A stretch of DNA of 35,680 nucleotides, taken from Segatella hominis (GTDB taxonomy: Bacteria; Bacteroidota; Bacteroidia; Bacteroidales; Bacteroidaceae). The notes beneath the pieces were generated by a model, which saw nothing but the letters and a program-made list of their open reading frames with translations, was not told the origin of the DNA and ran no database searches. Below, piece by piece: positions 7,736-13,671 of this stretch. Location of the stretch: positions 1 through 35,680 of the forward strand of contig NZ_SGVY01000039.1 of assembly GCF_004535825.1 (NCBI RefSeq), read 5' to 3'. Both the position numbers and the translations under genes were made by a program. Each line of letters begins with the position of its first letter. Within the stretch, counting starts at the first letter, position 1.

Positions 7736-8305
7736 TCATTCTATCGGCCAAATTGTTTTGTACATTGGCCAAACATCCATTTGTGCAACAGGAGTCAATT
7801 TTGCAAATTGATTCTTTTCATAGAAACCTACTGCGCTGTAATTAGAGGTATGCCAAGCTCTTACTGTCAAGAAGACGCAACCGGCATATCTTTGTTTTCT
7901 AGCCATCGAAGCTATTTCGTCAACTAAGGCTGAACCTATATGTAAGCTTTGAAATTTTTGATCAATAGCTAAGTAGGCAATTTCTAAAGCGGGATAAGTA
8001 TATTTTTGTTCGAATTGATCTCGGAATGTTTCTTTTACCGCAGGTAAATCGGTTCCTGCTGCACCTATACGCATATCATCAAAATCATCTGAATCTATGT
8101 CAACGGAGTCGAATGCTAAGGCGAAAATAGCAACAATCGTGTTGTTTGCTTTTAAGCGGACACAAAATGTCTTACAATAATGACTCTCTTCACAATCTTG
8201 TAAGTGATTATGAAGAAAGTCATCCATTTTGTCTTTTCCTGTATAGAAATTTATCAACTCATCAAAGTCTGATAAAAGTTCTATTTTGTATTCTTCTAAA
8301 TTCAT
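7736..8305 (-). CDS. GNAT-family N-acetyltransferase, second gene of cassette 2 (candidate toxin)
   Basis: 189 residues from the ATG at 8305, chosen because it overlaps the upstream TGA as ATGA; another ATG four codons earlier (8317) is possible. The GNAT fold is visible: strand YPALEIAYLAIDQKFQSLHIGSALVDEI covers beta4 and the acetyl-CoA loop, with HIG where most members have GIG, and NYSAVGFYEKNQF is the beta-bulge/alpha4 motif. The family transfers acetyl from acetyl-CoA to an amine. Several GNAT toxins (TacT, AtaT) acetylate charged tRNA, and this one has their size and operon form. Its substrate is not knowable from sequence; an ordinary resistance or metabolic acetyltransferase is the alternative. 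Confidence 0.75.
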   Translation of the reverse strand: MNLEEYKIELLSDFDELINFYTGKDKMDDFLHNHLQDCEESHYCKTFCVRLKANNTIVAIFALAFDSVDIDSDDFDDMRIGAAGTDLPAVKETFRDQFEQKYTYPALEIAYLAIDQKFQSLHIGSALVDEIASMARKQRYAGCVFLTVRAWHTSNYSAVGFYEKNQFAKLTPVAQMDVWPMYKTIWPIE

Positions 8306-8457
8306 TCTAAATTCCACTCAAATTTATATGGATAATTTGGTGTCTTTGTGGCATCATCTGTCTTTGCTTTTGCACCGATGGATGCAAGAGCGGCTTTACG
8401 AACAGCTTGTGCGTATTTGCCTTTAGCTAAAACTTTTGGTGCATTTATTCCTAACAT
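8302..8457 (-). CDS. Small basic protein, first gene of cassette 2 (candidate antitoxin)
   Basis: 51 residues, beginning MLGINAPKVLAKGKYAQAVR and ending YPYKFEWNLE. The start at 8457 is chosen over 8514 because the promoter at 8540-8571 and the A/T-rich leader fit it. The N-terminal half is lysine/alanine-rich and probably helical; the C terminus is aromatic and could bind a partner. It is not a ribbon-helix-helix (DUF1778-type) antitoxin, the usual partner of GNAT toxins. Its stop codon overlaps the GNAT start by four bases (ATGA), indicating coupled translation. No known family is recognised. Confidence 0.6.
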   Translation of the reverse strand: MLGINAPKVLAKGKYAQAVRKAALASIGAKAKTDDATKTPNYPYKFEWNLE

Positions 8458-8539
8458 AATTATATAATTTAAATGTTTGTGATGCAAACGAGCGCAATGA
8501 AAACTTGCTTTCAAATTGCCGAGTGCAGCTTTTCTTATG

Positions 8540-8571
8540 CAAAATTAAGCAATATCTCTGTAACTTCCAAA
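8540..8571 (-). promoter_or_regulatory. Promoter of cassette 2, -33 element inside repeat copy 3
   Basis: On the minus strand TTTG (8571-8568), 20 bases, then TAATTTTG (8547-8540), which matches the Bacteroidetes consensus. The -33 box lies within the first bases of repeat copy 3, while the -7 box is cassette-specific. Confidence 0.7.
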
Positions 8572-8773
8572 TATTTGAATGAAATTAACATCATTATTGG
8601 TCAAATAATACTAAATCCCCCATCCTGCTTTCTCAAGCGGGATGAGGGATTTTTCTTCAGTATACTCACCCGCACTTCACGGGAAAACGACAAGGGTCTA
8701 TATGCCACGATGAAAAGGTGGCGTATAGACCCTTGATTATATGGTGATAGTCGTAATCTACATCTCCGCTTTC
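8567..8773 (+). repeat. Island hairpin repeat, copy 3 (long form)
   Basis: About 207 bases, nearly identical to copy 4 (9974-10178) and in direct orientation to it. Order: CCAAATATTTGAATG edge (carrying a minus-strand -33 box), a terminator-like stem (8613-8652), a short CCCG/CGGG stem, the 17-bp core hairpin (8692-8734), then a shared tail. The tail ends on the minus strand with codons KAEM and stop, the last residues of an Rpn-type protein. Copies 3 and 4 bracket the Rpn remnant and the zeta cassette. With the promoter and this repeat, the gene-free stretch 8458-8816 is explained. Confidence 0.9.
8613..8652 (+). terminator. Intrinsic terminator within repeat copy 3
   Basis: An 18-bp stem (AAATCCCCCATCCTGCTT with AAGCGGGATGAGGGATTT; one mismatch, one G-U) with loop TCTC is followed by TTTCTT, so it would terminate plus-strand transcripts. 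An equivalent stem occurs in copy 4 at 10020-10058. In the minus direction no U-tract follows. Confidence 0.65.
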
Positions 8774-8816
8774 TGTTTTTTATGAATTGCTTATCTGTTA
8801 CCTCTAAGATAATATC

Positions 8817-9152
8817 TTATTTCAATTTTTCTATCTGTTCCTGGGTAAGACCGGAATACTTCATAATCAGATTGATGTCAACGCCATCAGCAAGCATGTT
8901 CCTAGCAATATCCAGGGCTTTCTGGTTCATTCCCTTTTCCATACCTTCAGCTATACCTTCACGCTTAGCAGTGTCAACGGAATTCTTGATGTCGCGATAT
9001 GCCATCTTGCTGGTCTCGTACTCCCTCATTTCCTGCGGAGTAAACTTGGCTATCTCGGCTTCTTCAAAGAGGCGATCGAAATCGGTCAGCAAGCTGATGT
9101 ATCTTTCTTCTACCTGTTTCATAATCATCTGTTTAAAAAATCCATGCCGCAA
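8817..9152 (-). pseudogene. C-terminal remnant of an Rpn/PD-(D/E)XK nuclease family 'transposase'
   Basis: 111 residues matching only the tail of the Rpn (recombination-promoting nuclease; PDDEXK_2) family: LFEEAEIAKFTPQEMREYE, MAYRDIKNSVDTAKREGIAEG, and the closing YSGLTQEQIEKLK. Full-length members are about 290-320 residues with an N-terminal PD-(D/E)XK nuclease domain; that part is absent and I find no continuation upstream, where the zeta cassette begins 37 bases away. It is therefore a truncated gene. Rpn proteins nick or degrade DNA and promote RecA-independent recombination in E. coli, which matters because the surrounding repeats carry tails of the same family. Confidence 0.8.
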
Positions 9153-9188
9153 AGGGCGACTATAGTTAAAAGAATGATAAAACCTTTT

Positions 9189-9353
9189 CTAATTTAATAA
9201 TTGCTTGGCAGAAACTTCTACTACCCCGCCATTTCCGTCACTAATGACCACAGGACGATTGTATAAAGCCTTTTCTACCAACATATCATGCTGAGCTTCA
9301 ACTAAACCTGATTCAACTTTGTTGATAAAGCCCTCAATCTCACTTTCACTCAT
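9189..9353 (-). CDS. Small acidic protein after the zeta-type kinase (candidate antitoxin)
   Basis: 54 residues, starting MSESEIEGFINKVESGLVEA and ending VEVSAKQLLN. The start codon overlaps the end of the kinase gene by 8 bases (TATGAGTGA). A predicted helix at residues 2-30 is followed by a short strand pair (RPVVISDGNGGVVEVSA). Small proteins in this position accompany zeta/AAA-type kinases in Bacteroidetes, sometimes as antitoxins; the classical epsilon antitoxin is larger and unrelated in pattern. The function is inferred from context only. Confidence 0.6.
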   Translation of the reverse strand: MSESEIEGFINKVESGLVEAQHDMLVEKALYNRPVVISDGNGGVVEVSAKQLLN

Positions 9354-9918
9354 AATCCTTAATTATTTTAAATTTAACAATATCCTTAATCTTTGTTGGA
9401 AGCAGTCTACCTCCGAAAGCAACACGTTCTCCTTTATTTAAACTGTTATCAAATAGAATCCAGATATCCACTTCTTTCATAAATATCTCAAAAAGATTCT
9501 TAAGACCAGCCTTATACCTACGTTCAATTACAGGCAAAGGAATGTTATGCCCGCCACTCGCTACTCTATCAGCTACACGTCTTTTTGCAAGCTCTATACT
9601 ATCCAGCCAAAAGAACAAGAGATGCACAACATACCCTTTTTCTTGTGCTCTGCGCACCAGGTTAATATAAGATCTGGTTGCTAAAGTAGTTTCTATGGAG
9701 AACGATTCACCCATTTCTAGCAAATCTTCTATTCTCCTAAGCATCAAACGCCCTGCTTCTATCGCTACTCCTTCAGGATTGAAAGGTGAGAGACCTTTTG
9801 CAATTTCGTCAGCATTAACAAATTCCTTAACGAGCAAAGACTTGGGAAGAATCGTCTTAGAAGCAGTCGTTTTGCCTGCTCCATTACAACCTGCTATTAT
9901 ATATAAATGCTTAACCAT
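9346..9918 (-). CDS. Zeta-toxin family P-loop kinase
   Basis: 190 residues from the ATG at 9918; the frame runs open to 10011, but that extension crosses the promoter and repeat copy 4. Walker A is GCNGAGKTT (residues 10-18), followed by FVNADEIAKGLSPF, the substrate-side ETTLATR strand, RRVADRVASGGHNIP and ERRY, the lid region typical of zeta-like kinases. Zeta toxins phosphorylate UDP-N-acetylglucosamine and block wall synthesis; many chromosomal relatives phosphorylate other nucleotides, so the substrate is open. It is the first gene of its pair, overlapping a 54-residue partner by 8 bases. All core motifs look intact. Confidence 0.8.
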   Translation of the reverse strand: MVKHLYIIAGCNGAGKTTASKTILPKSLLVKEFVNADEIAKGLSPFNPEGVAIEAGRLMLRRIEDLLEMGESFSIETTLATRSYINLVRRAQEKGYVVHLLFFWLDSIELAKRRVADRVASGGHNIPLPVIERRYKAGLKNLFEIFMKEVDIWILFDNSLNKGERVAFGGRLLPTKIKDIVKFKIIKDYE

Positions 9919-9946
9919 TTGATTCACATTTAAATTCTTTTGGATG

Positions 9947-9978
9947 CAAATATACTGCAAAATCTTGATGACGCCAAA
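9947..9978 (-). promoter_or_regulatory. Promoter of cassette 3, -33 element inside repeat copy 4
   Basis: On the minus strand TTTG (9978-9975), 20 bases, then TATATTTG (9954-9947), about 30 bases upstream of the kinase start. As for cassette 2, the -33 box is the first TTTG of the repeat and the -7 box belongs to the cassette. Confidence 0.7.
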
Positions 9979-10178
9979 TATTTGAATGAAATTAACATCA
10001 TTATTGGTCAAATAATACTAAATCCCCCATCCTGCTTCCTCAAGCGGGCTGGGGATTTTTCTTCAGTATAATCCCCCACACTTCACGGGAAACGACAAGG
10101 GTCTATATGCCACGATGAACGGGTGGCGTATAGACCCTTGATTATTTGGTGATAGTCGTAATCTACATCTCCGCTTTC
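9974..10178 (+). repeat. Island hairpin repeat, copy 4 (long form)
   Basis: About 205 bases in the same order as copy 3: promoter-bearing edge, terminator-like stem (10020-10058), core 17-bp hairpin (10097-10139, loop gatgaacgg), then a shared tail running into an Rpn C-terminal coding remnant. It lies directly upstream of the zeta cassette and is the right-most copy. Confidence 0.9.
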
Positions 10179-10231
10179 AGCAGCTTTATCTCTTCTGCCG
10201 TCAGCCCCGTCATATCCATGACCGATGCATC
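10163..10231 (-). pseudogene. Rpn-family C-terminal tail remnant
   Basis: On the minus strand this reads DASVMDM then TGLTAEEIKLLKAEM and TAG. The GLT-EEI-LL ending is characteristic of Rpn/PD-(D/E)XK family proteins. No further homologous coding sequence upstream is recognised. It overlaps the end of repeat copy 4, showing that the repeat is the 3-prime end and downstream flank of such a gene. Confidence 0.65.
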
Positions 10232-10244
10232 AGATCTTTTTTCT

Positions 10245-10278
10245 CCCTGCCCACGCAAGAATTTTTCCGTGGGCAGGG
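10245..10278. other. 11-bp stem-loop at the right end of the island
   Basis: CCCTGCCCACG (10245-10255) and CGTGGGCAGGG (10268-10278) form a perfect 11-bp stem with a 12-base loop. A T-run precedes and an A-run follows the stem on the plus strand, so neither strand gives a standard U-tract terminator. Confidence 0.5.
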
Positions 10279-10344
10279 AAAAATAAAAGTGGGTACAGGG
10301 ATGGATAATTTCAAGAACATAACTTGTCGAAAATCTACACGACT

Positions 10345-10385
10345 TAACGATGCGCTTTATTAAAGTCTAATAAAGCGCATCGTTA
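10345..10385. terminator. Perfect 18-bp stem-loop downstream of tsaE
   Basis: TAACGATGCGCTTTATTA pairs with its exact reverse complement across a five-base loop (AAGTC). It lies 44 bases past the tsaE stop codon and marks the boundary between the housekeeping operon and the island. There is no U-tract; the very stable stem may end or stabilise transcripts from either side, or be another mobile repeat. Confidence 0.55.
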
Positions 10386-10428
10386 TAGTTTGCTACTTTA
10401 ATGGGGCTATCATGCCCCCAAAAAAGTA

Positions 10429-10839
10429 TCAGAATTCAACGGTTCTGCTTCCGTCTTCTTCTGTGTGAATATGTACTCTTGTCACATCTTCTGGTAGAAG
10501 GTCTTCTATCAGTTCTGGCCATTCCAGAAAACATAAGTTTCCTCCATAGAAGTAATCCTCATATCCCATATCATAGACCTCGTCTATCTTTTTGATACGA
10601 TAGAAGTCAAAGTGATAGATTGGGTCGCCATTCCCTGCGGTATATTCGTTGACAATGGCAAATGTAGGAGATGTGATGACATCATCTACTCCCAATTCTT
10701 CACAGATAGCTTTGATAAATGTGGTCTTACCAGTACCCATCTTTCCGTAAAAGGCAAAGACTTTACCATCACCCATGTTGGCCAGAAATTCCTTGGCTGC
10801 AGCATGGATGTTTTCTAATGAGTCAATTTTGATTTTCAT
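10429..10839 (-). CDS. tsaE: tRNA threonylcarbamoyladenosine biosynthesis ATPase TsaE
   Basis: 136 residues, the usual length for this small P-loop ATPase. Walker A is GKMGTGKTT (residues 32-40). SPTFAIVNEY, HFDFYRI and FLEWPE are the TsaE family motifs (switch and Walker B regions). With TsaB and TsaD it forms the complex that installs t6A37 on ANN-decoding tRNAs in the cytoplasm; TsaE hydrolyses ATP to reset the complex. It follows porX by 29 bases on the same strand, so the two are probably co-transcribed, a linkage seen elsewhere in Bacteroidetes. Confidence 0.95.
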   Translation of the reverse strand: MKIKIDSLENIHAAAKEFLANMGDGKVFAFYGKMGTGKTTFIKAICEELGVDDVITSPTFAIVNEYTAGNGDPIYHFDFYRIKKIDEVYDMGYEDYFYGGNLCFLEWPELIEDLLPEDVTRVHIHTEEDGSRTVEF

Positions 10840-10868
10840 ATTTTGTTTCCTTTTCTTGTTTTCTTTTT

Positions 10869-12437
10869 CTAACGTCTTCTTGGTGTCAATGTAATGAGTG
10901 GTATCAGCATCTCTTCCATAGATATGCCTCCATGCTGGAATGTGTCCTTGTAGTAGGATACATAGTAGTTGTAGTTGTTGGGGTAGGCAAAGAAGGCATC
11001 ACCATACGCAAATACATAAGTTGTGCTCAGGTTCGGAGCGGGCAATTGTGCTTTATGTGGCTCCTTGATTGTGAACACTTCCTTGGCATTGTAGGCAAGA
11101 TTCTTGCCTAACTTATAGCGCAGGTTGGTGTTGGTATTACGGTCTCCTATTATCTTGATAGGTTTTGAAGCCCTAATACTTCCATGGTCGGTGGTGATGA
11201 TGACCTTGAATTCGTCTTGCGATAAACGTTTGAATAGTTCTGCAAGAACTGAATGTCTCAGCCAACTCTGTGTAATGCTGCGATAGGCAGATTCGTTGTT
11301 TGCCAATTCTCTCACCATCTTAGATTCTGTACGTGCATGTGAGAGCATGTCAATAAAGTTTACGACCAGTACATTGAGGTCGTTATTCTTGCATTCATTG
11401 TATTTATCCAGAAATCTGTCGGCTCCTGCAGAATCATTTATCTTGTGATAACTGAATGTGTAGTGCTTTCTGAATCTTTCCAACTGGGTTTGGATGAGAG
11501 GTTCTTCGTTGAGGTTTTTGCCTTCCTCCTGATCTTCATCTACCCATAGGTCAGGAAACATTTCTGCTATTTTGTTTGGCATCCGACCGCTGAATATTGC
11601 ATTGCGTGCATACTGGGTGGCTGTTGGCAAAATACTCATATACATGTCTTCCTCGATATCGAATAGTTCTCCGATATCTTGTCCCAACATTTTCCATTGG
11701 TCATATCTGAAGTTGTCGATAACTATGAGGAATATCTTTTCACCCTGATCCAGTTTTGGAAAAATCTTGGTTTTGAAGATGTCTGGACTCATGACGGGCT
11801 TACCTTCTATCGTCTTGCCGATATTCTTGGGATTTACCCATTCCAAGTAGTTCTTGGTGATGTATTTGGCAAATCCGATGTTGGCTTCTTCTTTCTGCAT
11901 GGTAAGCAGTTCTGTCATCGAACTCTCGGTGTCGCTCAGTTCAAGTTCCCATTTTACCAGTCTCTTATATACTTCTACCCAATCCTGTACTGTCCGGCAA
12001 TCCATGATTTGCATGGCGATTTGCTGGTAGTCTTGCTGATAACCGCTTTGGGTTACTTCTGTGACTATATCTTTGCGATGTATGTTCTTCTTGAGAGAGA
12101 GCAATATCTGGCTGGGGTTGACCGGTTTGATGAGATAGTCTGCGATTTTTGAACCGATAGCCTGGTCCATGATGTTCTCTTCCTCGCTCTTGGTACACAT
12201 GACTACAGGGGTAGCTGGTTGGATTTCCTTGATTTGCTGAAGAGTTTCCAATCCGCTAAGTCCTGGCATCATTTCATCTAAGAGAATCAGGTCGAAGGTC
12301 TGCTGTCTGCACTGGTCGATAGCATCCGGACCATTGCTCACAGTTATAACTTCATATCCCTTTTTCTCCAGAAATATGATATGCGCCTTGAGAAGTTCTA
12401 TCTCGTCATCTACCCAAAGTAATAAACCGTTACTCAT
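10869..12437 (-). CDS. porX: PorX: response regulator with PglZ phosphodiesterase domain, T9SS regulator
   Basis: 522 residues. N-terminal receiver: acidic pocket VDDE (10-12), phospho-acceptor Asp54 in LLDEMMPGLSG, Thr82 and Lys104 in YLIKPVN. A helical linker (about 125-205) leads to an alkaline-phosphatase-superfamily PglZ domain with IVIDNFRYDQW (Asp241), ILPTATQYARNAIFSG (Thr272 as likely nucleophile), FIDMLSHAR and ITTDHG metal ligands. In Porphyromonas gingivalis, PorX with kinase PorY controls the type IX secretion system via SigP, and its enzyme domain cleaves cyclic oligonucleotides. No histidine kinase gene is adjacent here. Length and motifs agree with a full-length, active protein. 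Confidence 0.93.
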   Translation of the reverse strand: MSNGLLLWVDDEIELLKAHIIFLEKKGYEVITVSNGPDAIDQCRQQTFDLILLDEMMPGLSGLETLQQIKEIQPATPVVMCTKSEEENIMDQAIGSKIADYLIKPVNPSQILLSLKKNIHRKDIVTEVTQSGYQQDYQQIAMQIMDCRTVQDWVEVYKRLVKWELELSDTESSMTELLTMQKEEANIGFAKYITKNYLEWVNPKNIGKTIEGKPVMSPDIFKTKIFPKLDQGEKIFLIVIDNFRYDQWKMLGQDIGELFDIEEDMYMSILPTATQYARNAIFSGRMPNKIAEMFPDLWVDEDQEEGKNLNEEPLIQTQLERFRKHYTFSYHKINDSAGADRFLDKYNECKNNDLNVLVVNFIDMLSHARTESKMVRELANNESAYRSITQSWLRHSVLAELFKRLSQDEFKVIITTDHGSIRASKPIKIIGDRNTNTNLRYKLGKNLAYNAKEVFTIKEPHKAQLPAPNLSTTYVFAYGDAFFAYPNNYNYYVSYYKDTFQHGGISMEEMLIPLITLTPRRR

Positions 12438-12669
12438 GTTTTTATTTTTTAGGCGCTAAAGTACAAAGAATAATTGAATACTGGCAGAAGAATGCTATTA
12501 AAGTATGTTAATGTTAAGGAAAGTTTTTATTCGTATGATTCTTCTGGGTGTTCGTATGTTTCCTCTACTTTTATATAATAATTAGGTGAAGATTCCGTTC
12601 TTTATCCAAGAATCAGTTTATAAATCCAATTATTCATCAAATAAAAAAATAAGAAGAAATCAAGAAACA

Positions 12670-12981
12670 ATGCTCAAAATTGTATTGATAATGCTTTGCG
12701 GAATAGGTACAGGTTATCTGCTCCGTAATAAGAAAATGAGTTTTTTAGGTCGCATCATCACGGCGTTGATATGGGTACTCCTGTTCCTGCTTGGTATTGA
12801 AGTTGGCTCCAATCCTCGTATCATAGGAGGTATTCAGACCTTAGGTCTCGAAGCTGTTATTCTCACCATTGGTGGTAGTGCGGGCAGTGTGCTTTTTGCA
12901 TGGGCATTGTGGAAGTATGTTACTGCTAAACAGATGAAGGCTTCTGGTTCCGCTGATACGGAGAAGGGAGGTAAGGCATGA
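12670..12981 (+). CDS. LysO-family lysine exporter, N-terminal half protein
   Basis: 103 residues from the ATG at 12670 (MLKIVLIMLCGIGTGYLLRNK); an earlier in-frame ATG at 12586 adds a charged leader that breaks the membrane helix pattern, so I prefer the later start. Three hydrophobic segments are visible, with GIGTGYLLR and LLFLLGIEVGSN matching the N-terminal third of LysO (DUF340). E. coli LysO is one chain of about 300 residues; here it is divided over two genes overlapping by ATGA (12978-12981), so both chains are likely made together and assemble in the inner membrane. Confidence 0.8.
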   Translation: MLKIVLIMLCGIGTGYLLRNKKMSFLGRIITALIWVLLFLLGIEVGSNPRIIGGIQTLGLEAVILTIGGSAGSVLFAWALWKYVTAKQMKASGSADTEKGGKA

Positions 12982-13580
12982 AAGGTAGCTTGATTATAGT
13001 TGGTTTCTTTGTCTTAGGTATCATCGCTGGATTGTGTGATGTAGTTCCTGCCTGTTTTTTAGATAGTGATGTGAGTTATATTGCGCTCTGTTGCCTGATG
13101 TACTGTGTGGGTGTCAGCATCGGTTGTGATACTTCTATTTTGAAGAGTTTCAAGGAGGTGAATCCTCGTTTGATGATGCTTCCGGTGATGACTATTTTGG
13201 GTACTTTAGCTGGGTGTGCAGCCGTATCTCTGGTATTAGGTCACCGTCAGCTTACCGACTGTTTGGCTATCGGTTCAGGATTCGGTTATTATTCCCTTTC
13301 AAGTATTTTTATTACTGAATATCGTGGTGCCGAACTTGGAACCATCGCTCTTCTTGCTAATATTAGCCGTGAAATTCTGACGCTTTTAGCCGCTCCGTTG
13401 CTGGCGAGATATTTCGGTAAGTTGGCACCTATCAGCGTAGGTGGTGCCACCACAATGGATACTACGTTGCCTATTATTACTCGCGTGTCGGGAGAGAACT
13501 TCATCATCGTTTCCATCTTTCATGGTTTCTGTGTTGATTTTTCAGTACCATTCCTGGTTACATTTTTCTGCTCTCTATAA
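12978..13580 (+). CDS. LysO-family lysine exporter, C-terminal half protein
   Basis: 200 residues with about six hydrophobic segments. Family motifs: LMYCVGVSIGCD, SGFGYYSLSSIFITEYRG, ANISREILTLL, GGATTMDTTLPII and IFHGFCVDFSVPF, which correspond to the C-terminal two thirds of LysO. The protein exports lysine (and toxic analogues) across the cytoplasmic membrane. Translation is coupled to the preceding gene through the ATGA overlap. The gene converges on porW across a bidirectional hairpin. The split is a complete two-gene arrangement rather than an evident frameshift, since each half starts and ends cleanly. Confidence 0.85.
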   Translation: MKGSLIIVGFFVLGIIAGLCDVVPACFLDSDVSYIALCCLMYCVGVSIGCDTSILKSFKEVNPRLMMLPVMTILGTLAGCAAVSLVLGHRQLTDCLAIGSGFGYYSLSSIFITEYRGAELGTIALLANISREILTLLAAPLLARYFGKLAPISVGGATTMDTTLPIITRVSGENFIIVSIFHGFCVDFSVPFLVTFFCSL

Positions 13581-13619
13581 TCAGTTCTGTAATTTATCAG
13601 GAATGATTTAAAAATACAA

Positions 13620-13662
13620 ATGGCAGACTTCTCCAGCTATTTATTCTGGGAAAGTCTGCCAT
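13620..13662. terminator. Bidirectional hairpin between lysO genes and porW
   Basis: ATGGCAGACTT (13620-13630) pairs with AAGTCTGCCAT (13652-13662), a perfect 11-bp stem with a 21-base loop, in the 91-base gap between converging genes. T-rich sequence follows on the plus side (attgtttcttt). Confidence 0.6.
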
Positions 13663-13671
13663 ATTGTTTCT

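Noticed and set aside
7572-7772. 66-codon minus-strand ORF
   Set aside because: It overlaps the nested stems and the GNAT 3-prime end, has Arg/Ser/Pro-rich composition and no start context; more likely a by-product of the structured element.
8473-8736. 87-codon plus-strand ORF
   Set aside because: Runs through the GNAT promoter, the terminator stem and the repeat; not protein-like.
8782-9165. 127-codon plus-strand ORF opposite the Rpn remnant
   Set aside because: Ser/Ile/Phe-rich antisense shadow of the recognisable Rpn fragment.
6598-10178. CRISPR array
   Set aside because: Four repeats only, spaced 0.8-1.4 kb apart with genes between; no short regular spacers and no cas genes.
6598-10178. 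Integron with attC sites
   Set aside because: No tyrosine recombinase gene in the window, no R-box/L-box core sites, and cassettes lie on both strands; the repeats contain rpn gene tails instead.
10245-10278. Intrinsic terminator
   Set aside because: The stem is strong, but neither strand has a U-run after it; kept only as an unexplained stem-loop.
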